This document shows, piece by piece, positions 1-7,191 of a DNA stretch of 10,918 nt. The position numbers were made by a program, and so were the translations under genes. Source of the DNA: Butyrivibrio sp. Its GTDB lineage: Bacteria > Bacillota_A > Clostridia > Lachnospirales > Lachnospiraceae. The stretch is from assembly GCF_024699075.1 (NCBI RefSeq), contig NZ_JAILQF010000458.1:1-10918 (forward strand), written 5' to 3'. The notes under the pieces were generated by a model that worked only from the letters and a program-made list of their open reading frames with translations, was not told the origin of the DNA and ran no database searches. The first letter of the stretch is position 1. Each line of letters opens with the position of its first letter.

Positions 1-244
1 TTGCAACAAGGAAGCTGCAAATGATCTTGTAAATGATGTCGAAAGTGCGATTCTGGAACGGTTAAACAATCCGGAGTCATTTGAACCATATCATTCTTTA
101 AAGGAACGCACTTATCCATATTATAGAATTTATGTTAAGAACTATACGATTTATTATGTTGTAATTCCGGATGGAGATAATAAAAAAATCATGGAAATAC
201 GACGTATGTTACATAATCTTCAGGACAGAGATAAGTATATATAA
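1..244 (+). CDS. RelE/ParE-family toxin, C-terminal part (5' end outside window)
   Basis: An open frame begins at base 2 and ends at a TAA at 242-244, giving 80 residues with no internal stop. The second half follows the RelE/ParE toxin C-terminal pattern: an aromatic-rich beta strand (YYRIYVKNYTIYYVV), a short charged turn (DGDNKK), then the closing strand and helix (IMEIRRMLHNLQDRDKYI). Family members are usually 90-100 residues, so only the first 10-25 residues should be missing. Proteins of this fold are ribosome-dependent mRNA endonucleases or gyrase poisons, and their antitoxin gene normally lies just upstream, which here is outside the window. The conserved Arg-Arg and the C-terminal Tyr fit a RelE-like enzyme, but I cannot tell RelE from ParE activity on this fragment. 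The following crcB fragment starts 60 bases later on the same strand and is not obviously linked to it. Confidence 0.72.
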   Translation, partial: CNKEAANDLVNDVESAILERLNNPESFEPYHSLKERTYPYYRIYVKNYTIYYVVIPDGDNKKIMEIRRMLHNLQDRDKYI

Positions 245-304
245 TGAGTGTGTATACAAACTAGATACATATTAAATTATAATTTTAACGATCACGAGGT
301 TGAT

Positions 305-487
305 ATGAGTTTTTTGTTTGTCGCACTTGGAGGTGCGTTGGGTGCAGTAGCACGATATGCTATAAGTATTATTCCGGTTAAGACGGGATTTCCTGTATTG
401 ACTCTCATAACCAATATAATGGGAGCTGTTCTGATTGCTATCATAGATAACCTCCTTTTGCTTTTGCCTATCATAATTTTATCTTAA
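305..487 (+). pseudogene. crcB: CrcB/Fluc fluoride channel, truncated N-terminal fragment
   Basis: The ATG at 305 is preceded by a GAGG at 296-299. The first roughly 46 residues match the start of CrcB: the glycine-rich first helix (FVALGGALGAVARYAIS), then FPVLTLITNIMGAVLIAI, which holds the conserved Asn of the second helix that lines the fluoride path. CrcB proteins are normally 115-130 residues with four helices and work as dual-topology dimers. This frame leaves the family pattern near base 440 and ends at TAA 485-487, after 60 codons, so helices 3 and 4 are gone. A functional channel is very unlikely. I looked for a fluoride riboswitch upstream (245-304) and did not see one. The break coincides with an isolated ribosome binding site on the other strand and with decayed mobile-element-like DNA, which suggests deletion or insertion at this point. 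Confidence 0.8.
442..459 (-). promoter_or_regulatory. Orphan ribosome binding site plus ATG on the minus strand
   Basis: Read on the minus strand, AAAAGGAGG (451-459) is followed by a 6-base spacer and an ATG at 442-444, an ideal start signal. The frame it opens (50 codons, ending at 292) runs antisense to the crcB fragment and does not look like a protein. I infer that this is the surviving start of a gene whose body was lost when the sequence was joined to crcB. Confidence 0.4.
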
Positions 488-498
488 TTATGATAAGC
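466..498. repeat. Inverted repeat, 10-bp perfect arms
   Basis: TATCATAATT at 469-478 and AATTATGATA at 486-495 are perfect inverted repeats around a 7-base loop. Two further pairs (466-467 with 497-498) follow one mismatch. There is no T-run on either side, so it is not a good terminator. It lies 10 bases upstream of the orphan minus-strand ribosome binding site, so it could be an old operator or the end of a lost mobile element. Confidence 0.45.
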
Positions 499-690
499 GG
501 TCAACGACATATTTAGGATTCGAAGGATTCGAATAAGAGCCGAATATGATTGTACTATCCTATATATTTCTTATGAGCAAGCTTCACGTTGCTCTGTTTA
601 ACCCTCGCATAATTGAGAGCATAGTACAAAGCACCATCATTCTTTGTGCATTTAAATTTTAATCTATATATTTTAATCCAAAGTAATCCA
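488..690 (-). pseudogene. Decayed fragment resembling a transposase N-terminus
   Basis: This is part of a stretch of about 300 bases (488-784) without an intact gene. On the minus strand, 650 down to 555 reads CTKNDGALYYALNYARVK and then HKKYIG before a stop. In another frame, 544 down to 488 reads FGSYSNPSNPKYVVDRLS before a stop. Joined by a frameshift, the two resemble the N-terminus of IS1634/IS4-type transposases: a beta strand of the kind 'TKNxxxLYYAL', then 'KKxGSYS...NPKYVxDRL'. This match is from memory of the family pattern, is short, and is broken by at least one stop and one shift. No start codon, DDE residues or terminal repeats can be assigned. An unrelated decayed gene is a real alternative. 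Confidence 0.3.
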
Positions 691-784
691 TATATGTTTT
701 AAATCGATCTTGACAAGAAAGAATCGTATCTGTAAGATACCCTCGTATATATTCTGTTTCTGATTTTCCAATTGACCTGATTTT
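659..784 (-). other. 41-codon in-frame extension after the EcfA stop, possible gene remnant
   Basis: Directly after the TGA of the ATPase gene (785-787), the same frame stays open for 41 codons to a TAA at 659-661. The peptide has protein-like composition (for example CQDRFKTYMDYFGLKYID) but no start codon of its own that I trust, and no family I recognise. It also contains GTATCT/AGATAC (726-731, 735-740), a 6-bp hairpin followed on the minus strand by a pyrimidine-rich tail; this is the only candidate terminator for the transporter cluster and it is weak. Chance openness cannot be excluded. Confidence 0.2.
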
Positions 785-2179
785 TCAAGCTAAATGATAT
801 ATCTCATCGCTACAGCAATCCATAAATTCTTCATCATGAGTTACTACAATTATTATTTTCCCCTTATCTGCAAGTCTCTTCAAAAAATCTGCACAAAGCC
901 GCATATTTTTATAATCAAGTCCGCTAGTAGGCTCGTCAAAAAGAAGTATTTCTTTATCCATCATAAGACTAACAGCTATAGCAAGTCTTTGCTTTTGTCC
1001 ACCTGATAGTGTATTTGGATGCAGATTTTTAAATTCAAGAAGTCCCATTTTATCAAGAAGTTTTAAAGCCATATCCTCACTTTTTGATTCTGTTCCCAAT
1101 ATACATTCATTAAGAACAGAGTCTGCAAAAAGCTGATAGTTTACATCCTGCATAACCATAAAGGCCTTCTTTTTTAGTTCTTTAAGAGATATCACTTTCC
1201 CATTTTGTACGATATTACCTTCACTCCACTTAATGAATCCACTCATGGTACGAAGCAGGGTACTCTTACCTACTCCATTTCTACCTGCAACACAACAGAC
1301 TTTCCCCTTATGAAAGTCATGATTTAGTTTATTTAAAACTCTTCTTTTTCCATAATCAATAGATAAATCTTTCAAACTAATTGTTTCATCAGATATAATC
1401 ACGTTGCATTCTTTTTTATCCTTGCTTGTCATCTTTAAAAAATGATTAGTCCTAAGTCCCATATGATTTAATGATTCTACACTCATGGACCTAAATTCAT
1501 CACCACTAATTTCTTTTTCAATTCTACCATCCTTTAGATAAACAACTCTGTCTACCAATTGCGCAAGATAATATAATCTATGTTCTGCAATCATAACCGT
1601 TTTTCCTTCGGTTTTTATCTTTTCCAGACATTGTTTCAGTCCTTCAATTCCGGCAGAATCAAGATTTGCAGATGGTTCGTCCATAAGATAGAGATCAGGC
1701 CCTGATGCATATACACTGGCAAATGCTATTTTCTGCTTTTCACCGCCGGATAGTTTAAAGATATCTCTTCCTCTTAATTTTTCCAGGTCAAGTTCATCTG
1801 TAACCTTTTCAAGTACTGCATTAATCTCATTTAATGGCACACCGGCATTCTCAAGGCCAAAAGTAATTTCACTATCAGTATCAACATTAAAAAACTGGGT
1901 TCTCGGATTTTGAAAAACACTTCCCACCATAGATGCAAGCTCATAAGTCTTATACTCACTTATGCTGCGTCCGTCTATAGATACATTACCTTCAAGCTTC
2001 CCATTATAGAAACCCGGAATAAGACCATTAAGTATTCTTGTGATCGTGGTTTTACCACAACCGGATGCTCCTGCCAAAAGCACAAACTCTCCCTGTCTGA
2101 TTTTCAAATTTATATCCTTAAGGGCACCTTTTTCCCTGTCCGAATATGAAAAGCTCACATTTTTAAAATCTATATTCAT
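785..2179 (-). CDS. Energy-coupling-factor ATPase with two fused ABC domains (EcfA-type)
   Basis: This 464-residue cytoplasmic ATPase would power the ECF transporter formed with the two upstream genes. It carries two complete nucleotide-binding domains in one chain, in place of the usual EcfA1/EcfA2 pair. Domain 1 spans about residues 1-235: Walker A GASGCGKTT 37-45, Q-loop Gln90, signature LSGGEKQ 143-149, Walker B YLMDEP with Glu168, switch His200. Domain 2 spans about 262-464: Walker A GRNGVGKST 299-307, Gln344, LSGGQKQR 391-398, LLFDEP with Glu416, His448. All catalytic residues are present in both halves, so both sites should hydrolyse ATP. The second domain ends soon after its switch His, shorter than usual. 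The ATG at 2179 is preceded by GGAGAG with a 5-base gap. A 50-base spacer without recognisable signals separates it from ecfT, so the genes are probably cotranscribed. A cobalt/cobalamin-type importer ATPase is the nearest relative group. Confidence 0.9.
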   Translation of the reverse strand: MNIDFKNVSFSYSDREKGALKDINLKIRQGEFVLLAGASGCGKTTITRILNGLIPGFYNGKLEGNVSIDGRSISEYKTYELASMVGSVFQNPRTQFFNVDTDSEITFGLENAGVPLNEINAVLEKVTDELDLEKLRGRDIFKLSGGEKQKIAFASVYASGPDLYLMDEPSANLDSAGIEGLKQCLEKIKTEGKTVMIAEHRLYYLAQLVDRVVYLKDGRIEKEISGDEFRSMSVESLNHMGLRTNHFLKMTSKDKKECNVIISDETISLKDLSIDYGKRRVLNKLNHDFHKGKVCCVAGRNGVGKSTLLRTMSGFIKWSEGNIVQNGKVISLKELKKKAFMVMQDVNYQLFADSVLNECILGTESKSEDMALKLLDKMGLLEFKNLHPNTLSGGQKQRLAIAVSLMMDKEILLFDEPTSGLDYKNMRLCADFLKRLADKGKIIIVVTHDEEFMDCCSDEIYHLA

Positions 2180-2229
2180 ACATGCTCTCCATTTTTATAG
2201 ATTCCTGCTGACAATTTCATTTTGGCTCA

Positions 2230-2919
2230 TCAGGAAGTCATAACTTGTGCAACTGCAAAGACAATCAAAAAGATAAGCATTACAGCCCCATCAATTAACC
2301 TGAATTTAATATCAAGTCTGCTTGTTCTTTTCTTGGGATTCTCTATGCCTCTTGTAATAGCCGAAGCGGACAACTCATCCGCAGTTTTGGATGCCGTAAC
2401 TAAAACAGGCAGGTATAAAGCGTCAATCACAACCGACGGATTTTTCAAAAAGCATATTGGAGATAAACTTATTCCTCTAAGAGCCATGGCTTCCCTTATA
2501 TGATTCCAGTCCTCTTTTAAAGCAGGAAAATATCTGAATATTATTGCAATCGGAATCACAACTTCGCGAGGAGCATTCCACTTTGCCATTGCTGCCATAA
2601 ATTCACTGATCTGCGTTGTTCCAATTACAACGCCCGCAAGCATACAGCACGGATAACATTTAAATACCAGCCCAAGCCATACCAAAAGACTTGTATGAGC
2701 TGTACCATTAATCTGTGGAAGAACATATACCGAAACAAGCCAAAGAGCCGCAAACAAGAATGCGGCTCTAAGTGTTTTCCAGGCCCTGCCAAGAAACATA
2801 CCAAGAAGTGTTATCAAAAAGATCCATATACACGTAAAAATTCCGGTTGGTATAAGCATACTAAATAAAACTGTAATAGCTATCAATATAAGTTTACTTC
2901 TTGGATCTAATGCGATCAT
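2230..2919 (-). CDS. ecfT: ECF transporter transmembrane protein EcfT (CbiQ family)
   Basis: This 229-residue integral membrane protein is the scaffold that couples the ATPase to the substrate-binding S component. The start LDPRSKL is the classic EcfT N-terminus. Hydrophobic helices lie near residues 10-44, 51-69, 77-104 and 208-227. The two short Ala-Arg-Gly-type motifs that dock the coupling helices onto the ATPases are visible as ALRG (146-149) and TRG (189-191). Both are followed by small or acidic residues, as expected. The length is slightly below the common 250-270. The ATG overlaps the stop of the S-component gene (ATGA, 2916-2919), so translation is probably coupled. The family call is secure. 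The transported substrate is not determined by EcfT. Confidence 0.92.
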   Translation of the reverse strand: MIALDPRSKLILIAITVLFSMLIPTGIFTCIWIFLITLLGMFLGRAWKTLRAAFLFAALWLVSVYVLPQINGTAHTSLLVWLGLVFKCYPCCMLAGVVIGTTQISEFMAAMAKWNAPREVVIPIAIIFRYFPALKEDWNHIREAMALRGISLSPICFLKNPSVVIDALYLPVLVTASKTADELSASAITRGIENPKKRTSRLDIKFRLIDGAVMLIFLIVFAVAQVMTS

Positions 2920-3527
2920 GCAGCTAAACCTGCCTTTATAAATTGCTTTTTCATAAGGCGAAGTCCAAGTAATCCGCTAAGTGTAGCCACTATGAGGGTT
3001 CCTACTATCATGATAATCATCATTGCAGGGGTGGCAACTTCGCTCATTTTATCGATATATTCCTGCTCAGTTCCCTTTTTAAGCATAAATGATACCCATG
3101 ATTCACGATTGAAGAAGAATACAAAATATGTGCCCATAGGTCCAATGCAATAAACAATATATGCCATCAGATTAAAAGTCGGATTCTCAAATTTCCTGGA
3201 ACCTGCAATAAAAGATGCAATTATTGAACTGATCAAAATACCAAAGTTAAGACCCCAATGCATTCCTGTAAGAGTGCCAAGGATACACTCAACAACGCCA
3301 ATTATCGCAAGTGCCCCAACCTTTGGTACCTTTGCTATGTATAGCATAAATATCGGTCCCGCAAGTAGAGCTGCTCCAATAGGAAAATAAAATGTCAGCG
3401 TTGGTATAGATGCAAATGGACCACCACCTATCATTACTGCCATAAGAAATAGCACTGCAAAAACTCCAGTTATTATTAAATCTTTCGCATTAAGTTTCTG
3501 TTTATCGTTATATATTTTTAACCCCAA
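2916..3527 (-). CDS. Trep_Strep/MptD-type ECF substrate-binding membrane protein (S component)
   Basis: This 203-residue, very hydrophobic protein has about six membrane segments (roughly 17-37, 43-66, 69-88, 93-110, 118-138 and 166-190). The N-terminal pattern KLNAKDLIITGVFAVLF, the glycine-rich GGGPFASIP loop and LTGMHWGLNFGIL fit the Trep_Strep family of putative S components, which are usually encoded beside EcfT and a double-domain EcfA, as here. S components bind the substrate and plug into the EcfT/EcfA module. The substrate of this family is not established to my knowledge. The only usable start is a TTG at 3525-3527, because no ATG or GTG lies between it and the upstream stop. Its AAAGG (3528-3532) abuts the TTG with no spacer, so initiation should be inefficient or the start is unusual. 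It lies 119 bases after the second half-transporter gene. Confidence 0.82.
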   Translation of the reverse strand: MGLKIYNDKQKLNAKDLIITGVFAVLFLMAVMIGGGPFASIPTLTFYFPIGAALLAGPIFMLYIAKVPKVGALAIIGVVECILGTLTGMHWGLNFGILISSIIASFIAGSRKFENPTFNLMAYIVYCIGPMGTYFVFFFNRESWVSFMLKKGTEQEYIDKMSEVATPAMMIIMIVGTLIVATLSGLLGLRLMKKQFIKAGLAA

Positions 3528-3558
3528 CCTTTCTTTATTTTTATTATTTGTTAGCTTT

Positions 3559-3599
3559 GTCTAACTTACTATTATCTATCTTTTCATTCAATAGTAGAC
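3559..3599. repeat. Imperfect hairpin in the gap before the S-component gene
   Basis: TACTATT (3567-3573) pairs with AATAGTA (3590-3596), and GTC/GAC (3559-3561, 3597-3599) can add three outer pairs after a 5-base bulge. It sits in the 119-base gap between the second half-transporter and the S-component gene. It has no clear T-tail and may only mark an mRNA processing or regulatory site. I saw no convincing promoter in this gap. Confidence 0.25.
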
Positions 3600-3646
3600 T
3601 TACAGATTCGTCCGATTTTTACTTTTATGTGTCCATATTGAATTAT

Positions 3647-5347
3647 TTACTTAACCTGCATTGAAGCCTTCCACATAGAAGCATATTTTCCATTCATTTC
3701 TATGAGTTCTTCGTGAGTACCACTCTCAGCTACTTTTCCATCCTTTATGACCAGTATCTTATCTGCAGATTGGATTATAGGAAGTGTATGTGCGATCATC
3801 ACAACTGTCTTACCCAGTGTCAGCAAATTAAGTACAGCCTTCTTTACAAGAAGTTCATTCTCTATATCAAGTGATGATGTAGCTTCGTCAAGAAGTACGA
3901 TACTACTCTTTCTAAGTATTGCCCTTGCTACAGAAATACGTTGCCTTTCACCTCCGGATAATTTATTTCCGTTTTCGCCAACAACCGTATCTATACCATC
4001 AGGAAGCTGGTCTATAAAACTGCAATTTGCCCTGCGGCAAGCATCAAGCACTTCTTCATCTGATGCTCCTGGCGAAGCAAAAAGTAAATTATTCCTGATT
4101 GTGTCATTAAACAAAAATACATCCTGATCAACAAGACTGATATACGAAAGCACCTGTTCTGCATTCGCATCCAAAAGATCTTTTCCTCCAATCATTATTT
4201 TGCCTTTCTCAGGCTCATAGTACTTAGAAAGAAGGTTGAAGATCGTAGACTTCCCGGAACCCGAATCGCCAACAATAGCTGTAATTTTGTTTTCAGGTAT
4301 GTCAAAACTTATTCCACCTAGTACCTCCTGCCCCTTCTCGTATCCAAAGCATACATCTCTAAAGCTTATATCAAAGTTTTTGGGGGTATAGTTTCTTAAA
4401 ACCTCTTTTTCTTCCTCTTCTTCAAATATCCCTGAAATCTTATTTTTTGATATAAGAAGGTTTCGATATGCCACCAAGCTAATATACAGAGTTGCATCCA
4501 CCTTGCAGGAAAAAAGTGAAAGCATTACCACAATGATCATCTGAGGTATAGAAAGACTTCCTGCGATCACTGAGTTTACAGCAATATATATAGAAGCCGC
4601 CGCACCTACATATACTAAAAACATAAAAACAAAACCTATAGGTATAACAGCTCTTTCATACATATAACTGATATTTGAAAAATACTTCATCGACTTTCTA
4701 AGCGCAGTATTTTTCTCACCTGCAAGTCCATATGAACGAAGTGTCTGACTTCCTGTCAGATACTCTGTGATTGCACTGACATTTTCCTCACGGGCAAGAT
4801 TCTTGGCCGTTCCGTACTTTTTAACCTGTATAATGGAAAGCTTAATGGTTGGAAAAAGAATTATAAGTGACATGAACATTATTATTCCAATATAAATATT
4901 CAGATACGCACAGTATCCTGAAAGCACCACCAAAAGGACACTATACTTTGTGATATCTGCAAGCTTATGGGTCAGAATCTGCTCAAAATCTGACACTTCA
5001 CTTGTTGCTGCATTTATGTAATAACCAACTCTCTGCTTTGAAAATGCCCCAAGTGGAATTCTTCTAAGTTTATCGCCCAAAGCCACTCTTAATCTCTTAC
5101 TGACAACAGCACCTCCTATCTGGCTTTGGGTATATGATACAGAATACAGGATAATCCTTAAGGCAAATATTATTCCAAGATATAAGGTGGCCTTTTTTAT
5201 ATCATCAAAAGTTATATTTTTCCCAAAAATAAGTTCCAATACCTTTAATAAGACCATAAAATTACATCCGGAAATAATTCCTTCTGTAACTACGCCTGCA
5301 ACAGCAAGCTTAAGGCGCTTACCCGGTTTAAATAATTCATTATTCAC
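3647..5347 (-). CDS. ABC exporter-fold half-transporter, second subunit (YbtQ/IrtB-like)
   Basis: This 566-residue protein has a membrane domain (about 1-315, six helices) followed by an ATPase domain. The ATPase motifs are Walker A GDSGSGKST 360-368, Q-loop Gln408, signature LSGGERQ 463-469, Walker B IVLLDEAT with catalytic Glu488, D-loop SSLD 491-494, and switch His520. All are intact. It should form a heterodimer with the product of the overlapping upstream gene. The fold is that of ABC exporters, but an AraC regulator beside two such half-transporters is also the hallmark of the YbtPQ/IrtAB group, which imports metal-siderophores. That reading is an inference. Export of a peptide or drug is the alternative. 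The start is GTG (5345-5347), inside the end of the upstream gene. An ATG 7 bases further on is out of frame. The gene overlaps its neighbour by 8 bases, which implies translational coupling. Confidence 0.88.
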   Translation of the reverse strand: MNNELFKPGKRLKLAVAGVVTEGIISGCNFMVLLKVLELIFGKNITFDDIKKATLYLGIIFALRIILYSVSYTQSQIGGAVVSKRLRVALGDKLRRIPLGAFSKQRVGYYINAATSEVSDFEQILTHKLADITKYSVLLVVLSGYCAYLNIYIGIIMFMSLIILFPTIKLSIIQVKKYGTAKNLAREENVSAITEYLTGSQTLRSYGLAGEKNTALRKSMKYFSNISYMYERAVIPIGFVFMFLVYVGAAASIYIAVNSVIAGSLSIPQMIIVVMLSLFSCKVDATLYISLVAYRNLLISKNKISGIFEEEEEKEVLRNYTPKNFDISFRDVCFGYEKGQEVLGGISFDIPENKITAIVGDSGSGKSTIFNLLSKYYEPEKGKIMIGGKDLLDANAEQVLSYISLVDQDVFLFNDTIRNNLLFASPGASDEEVLDACRRANCSFIDQLPDGIDTVVGENGNKLSGGERQRISVARAILRKSSIVLLDEATSSLDIENELLVKKAVLNLLTLGKTVVMIAHTLPIIQSADKILVIKDGKVAESGTHEELIEMNGKYASMWKASMQVK

Positions 5348-7106
5348 TTATGCCACCTCCCATAGCTGAATATCTTATATTTCTTGCAGCAGTATAGCTT
5401 TCCCAGCTCTTTTTAAAATATTCATTTGTCAAAATAAGGTCCTGCAGCGGCAATACATCTGTGACGGTATTTTTTTCCACTACTGCCACCCTATCGCAAA
5501 GAGCTGTTATTCCCAGTCTGTGAGCTACTATGATCACAGTCTTTCCCTTGCAAAGGTTAGCTATTGCCTTATCGATCTCCACCTGGTTTTCAGGGTCTGC
5601 CGCACTTGTTGCTTCATCTAATATCAGTATTGGTGCATCCTTTAGAATCGCTCTGGCAATACAGATCCTTTGTTTCTGTCCTCCTGAAAATCTTCCTCCA
5701 AAATTGCCTACCTTTGTTTCGTAGCCTTTTGGCAAAGACATGATAAACTCATCAATCTGTGCAAGTTTAGCCGCTTTTCTTACTTCATCAAGTGTAGTCT
5801 TTTTCCCCATGGCAATATTTTCAAAAATTGTTCCTCTGGTCAAAAAAGCATTCTGAAAAATCACTGATACATTCTGAAGGAGCTCCTCGTATTTGATGTC
5901 CTTCACGTTGACCCCACCTATCAGGATCTGACCTTCACTTACATCATAAAATCTTGAGATAAGCTGAACTAATGTAGTCTTCCCTTCTCCGGATGCTCCA
6001 ACAAGAGCAATCTGCTCACCCTCAGCGATTTCAAGATTTACATTTTCAAGTACATTTAGCTTATCGTCATATGAAAAGCTCACATTCTGTACTGATATAT
6101 CATGTTTTTTGGGAAAAGACTGACCACCCTCAAACACAGGAACATCCAGTATTTCTTTTACCTGATTAACACCATTTAATGCAAAAGACAGATTGTTAGA
6201 AAGCTCCTGCAAAGGTCTTATATCCGTAAGATATTGAGTTCCTATAAATGAAAACAAAAGAAGAACTCCCGCAGTAATATGTCCATGCACATAAAGCCAT
6301 CCTCCTGCAGGAACCAAAAATAGTATTCCGCACTCTAAAAGAACCACATATATGGCATATAAAGGACCGGTTGCTTTGGAAATATCACTCCACATATGGA
6401 ACTGCTCTTCAATTGCATCTGAATACTTTTTGAATGATCTGACGCTCATGTTATAAGCTTTAATAAGCCTCATGCCATTAACATATTCAGACACAGTACC
6501 CGATAGACTCCCTGCCGATGAGTTGATTCTATCCATATACTTAAAAAATTTCATAAACATGACTACCATCACAAAGACAACAAATACAAGAGGGAAAATA
6601 CTGATAAGTGCCAATTTATGATCAACTAAAAAAAGCCAGATGAACATCACTACAGGTCCCGATAAGTACAATACAAGTTCAGGAATATTATGTGCTAAAA
6701 ACAATTCCAGCTTTTCAATGCTCTCATTCATAACACATTTGATCTCACCAAGACTTCTTTCATTCAAAGCACCCATTGGCATTTTAGCCATATGTTCAGT
6801 TACCATACATCTGACCTTAAAAAGGGTATTATAAGCACCCTTATGGGAAAACAATGATGCGACGGCATTACAGATAACTCTTATAAAAGTAAATATAATA
6901 AGGATCCATGCCATCTTTACACCATATCCGGCACTTAATGTCCCGTCCACAGCCGAATCAATCAGCCTATAGAATATAAAGTACGGAACAATACCGCATA
7001 AACTCGCAAAAAGTGCAAAAAGGACGGAATTATATATCAAATACTTGTCTTTGCCCGCCCATTCCATCAATAAAGGAAATCCCTTTTTCTCCTTTTTATT
7101 ATTCAT
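5340..7106 (-). CDS. ABC exporter-fold half-transporter, first subunit (YbtP/IrtA-like)
   Basis: This 588-residue protein is the first gene of the cluster. The membrane domain covers about residues 20-320 (helices near 23-47, 65-85, 141-161, 166-187, 248-268, 279-295). The ATPase domain covers about 337-560: Walker A GASGEGKTT 370-378, Q-loop Gln418, signature FSGGQKQ 473-479, Walker B ILILDEAT with catalytic Glu498, D-loop SAAD 501-504 followed by PENQ, and switch His529. The Phe in the signature and the SAADPENQ D-loop differ from the canonical LSGGQ and SALD of its partner. Similar D-loops occur in IrtA/YbtP-type half-transporters as I remember them. It lacks the N-terminal siderophore-interaction domain of mycobacterial IrtA. 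The ATG at 7106 has a GGAGGC at 7117-7122. Expression should come from the divergent control region at 7145-7226. Confidence 0.88.
   Translation of the reverse strand: MNNKKEKKGFPLLMEWAGKDKYLIYNSVLFALFASLCGIVPYFIFYRLIDSAVDGTLSAGYGVKMAWILIIFTFIRVICNAVASLFSHKGAYNTLFKVRCMVTEHMAKMPMGALNERSLGEIKCVMNESIEKLELFLAHNIPELVLYLSGPVVMFIWLFLVDHKLALISIFPLVFVVFVMVVMFMKFFKYMDRINSSAGSLSGTVSEYVNGMRLIKAYNMSVRSFKKYSDAIEEQFHMWSDISKATGPLYAIYVVLLECGILFLVPAGGWLYVHGHITAGVLLLFSFIGTQYLTDIRPLQELSNNLSFALNGVNQVKEILDVPVFEGGQSFPKKHDISVQNVSFSYDDKLNVLENVNLEIAEGEQIALVGASGEGKTTLVQLISRFYDVSEGQILIGGVNVKDIKYEELLQNVSVIFQNAFLTRGTIFENIAMGKKTTLDEVRKAAKLAQIDEFIMSLPKGYETKVGNFGGRFSGGQKQRICIARAILKDAPILILDEATSAADPENQVEIDKAIANLCKGKTVIIVAHRLGITALCDRVAVVEKNTVTDVLPLQDLILTNEYFKKSWESYTAARNIRYSAMGGGISE
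5353..5361 (-). promoter_or_regulatory. Ribosome binding site that fixes the GTG start
   Basis: On the minus strand GGGAGGTGG lies 5 bases before the GTG at 5345-5347, within the last codons of the upstream half-transporter gene. This strong site makes the GTG the start of the second half-transporter and supports coupled translation of the two subunits at near-equal levels. Confidence 0.7.
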
Positions 7107-7144
7107 AAATCATCACGCCTCCGTTCATTTTCATTCAATCATGT

Positions 7145-7173
7145 ATTGTAATCAAAGGCTATGATTGATACAA
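7145..7173 (-). promoter_or_regulatory. Promoter of the transporter cluster
   Basis: On the minus strand TTGTAT (-35, 7168-7173) and TACAAT (-10, 7145-7150) are separated by exactly 17 bases. A transcription start near 7137 would leave a leader of about 30 bases carrying the GGAGGC site. The -35 is a weak match, as expected for a promoter that needs an activator. The tandem repeat at 7192-7226 would lie at about -55 to -89, the usual place for AraC-type activation. Confidence 0.55.
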
Positions 7174-7174
7174 T
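7146..7174 (+). promoter_or_regulatory. Promoter of the AraC-family regulator gene
   Basis: On the plus strand TTGTAA (-35, 7146-7151) and TACAAT (-10, 7169-7174) are also 17 bases apart, and a TG just upstream of TACAAT makes it an extended -10. It occupies the same bases as the minus-strand promoter, because the block is an imperfect palindrome. Start of transcription near 7181 gives a leader of about 49 bases that contains both operator repeats. Confidence 0.45.
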
Positions 7175-7191
7175 TGTAGACAGCACATTGA

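Noticed and set aside
245..304. A fluoride riboswitch upstream of crcB
   Set aside because: Only 60 AT-rich bases separate the genes, and none of the conserved pseudoknot elements could be recognised.
292..444. Minus-strand 50-codon ORF with an excellent ribosome binding site, as a real small protein
   Set aside because: Its body is antisense to the conserved crcB codons and has the composition of a shadow frame. I kept only the start signal as a feature.
3747..4127. Plus-strand 126-codon ORF over the ATPase domain of the second half-transporter
   Set aside because: It is a shadow of highly conserved ABC motifs, with no ribosome binding site and no family resemblance.
3647..7106. Calling the half-transporter pair a multidrug or bacteriocin exporter
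   Set aside because: No peptidase domain, precursor peptide or immunity gene is present, and the AraC neighbour and D-loop form fit the siderophore-import branch better. I left the direction of transport open.
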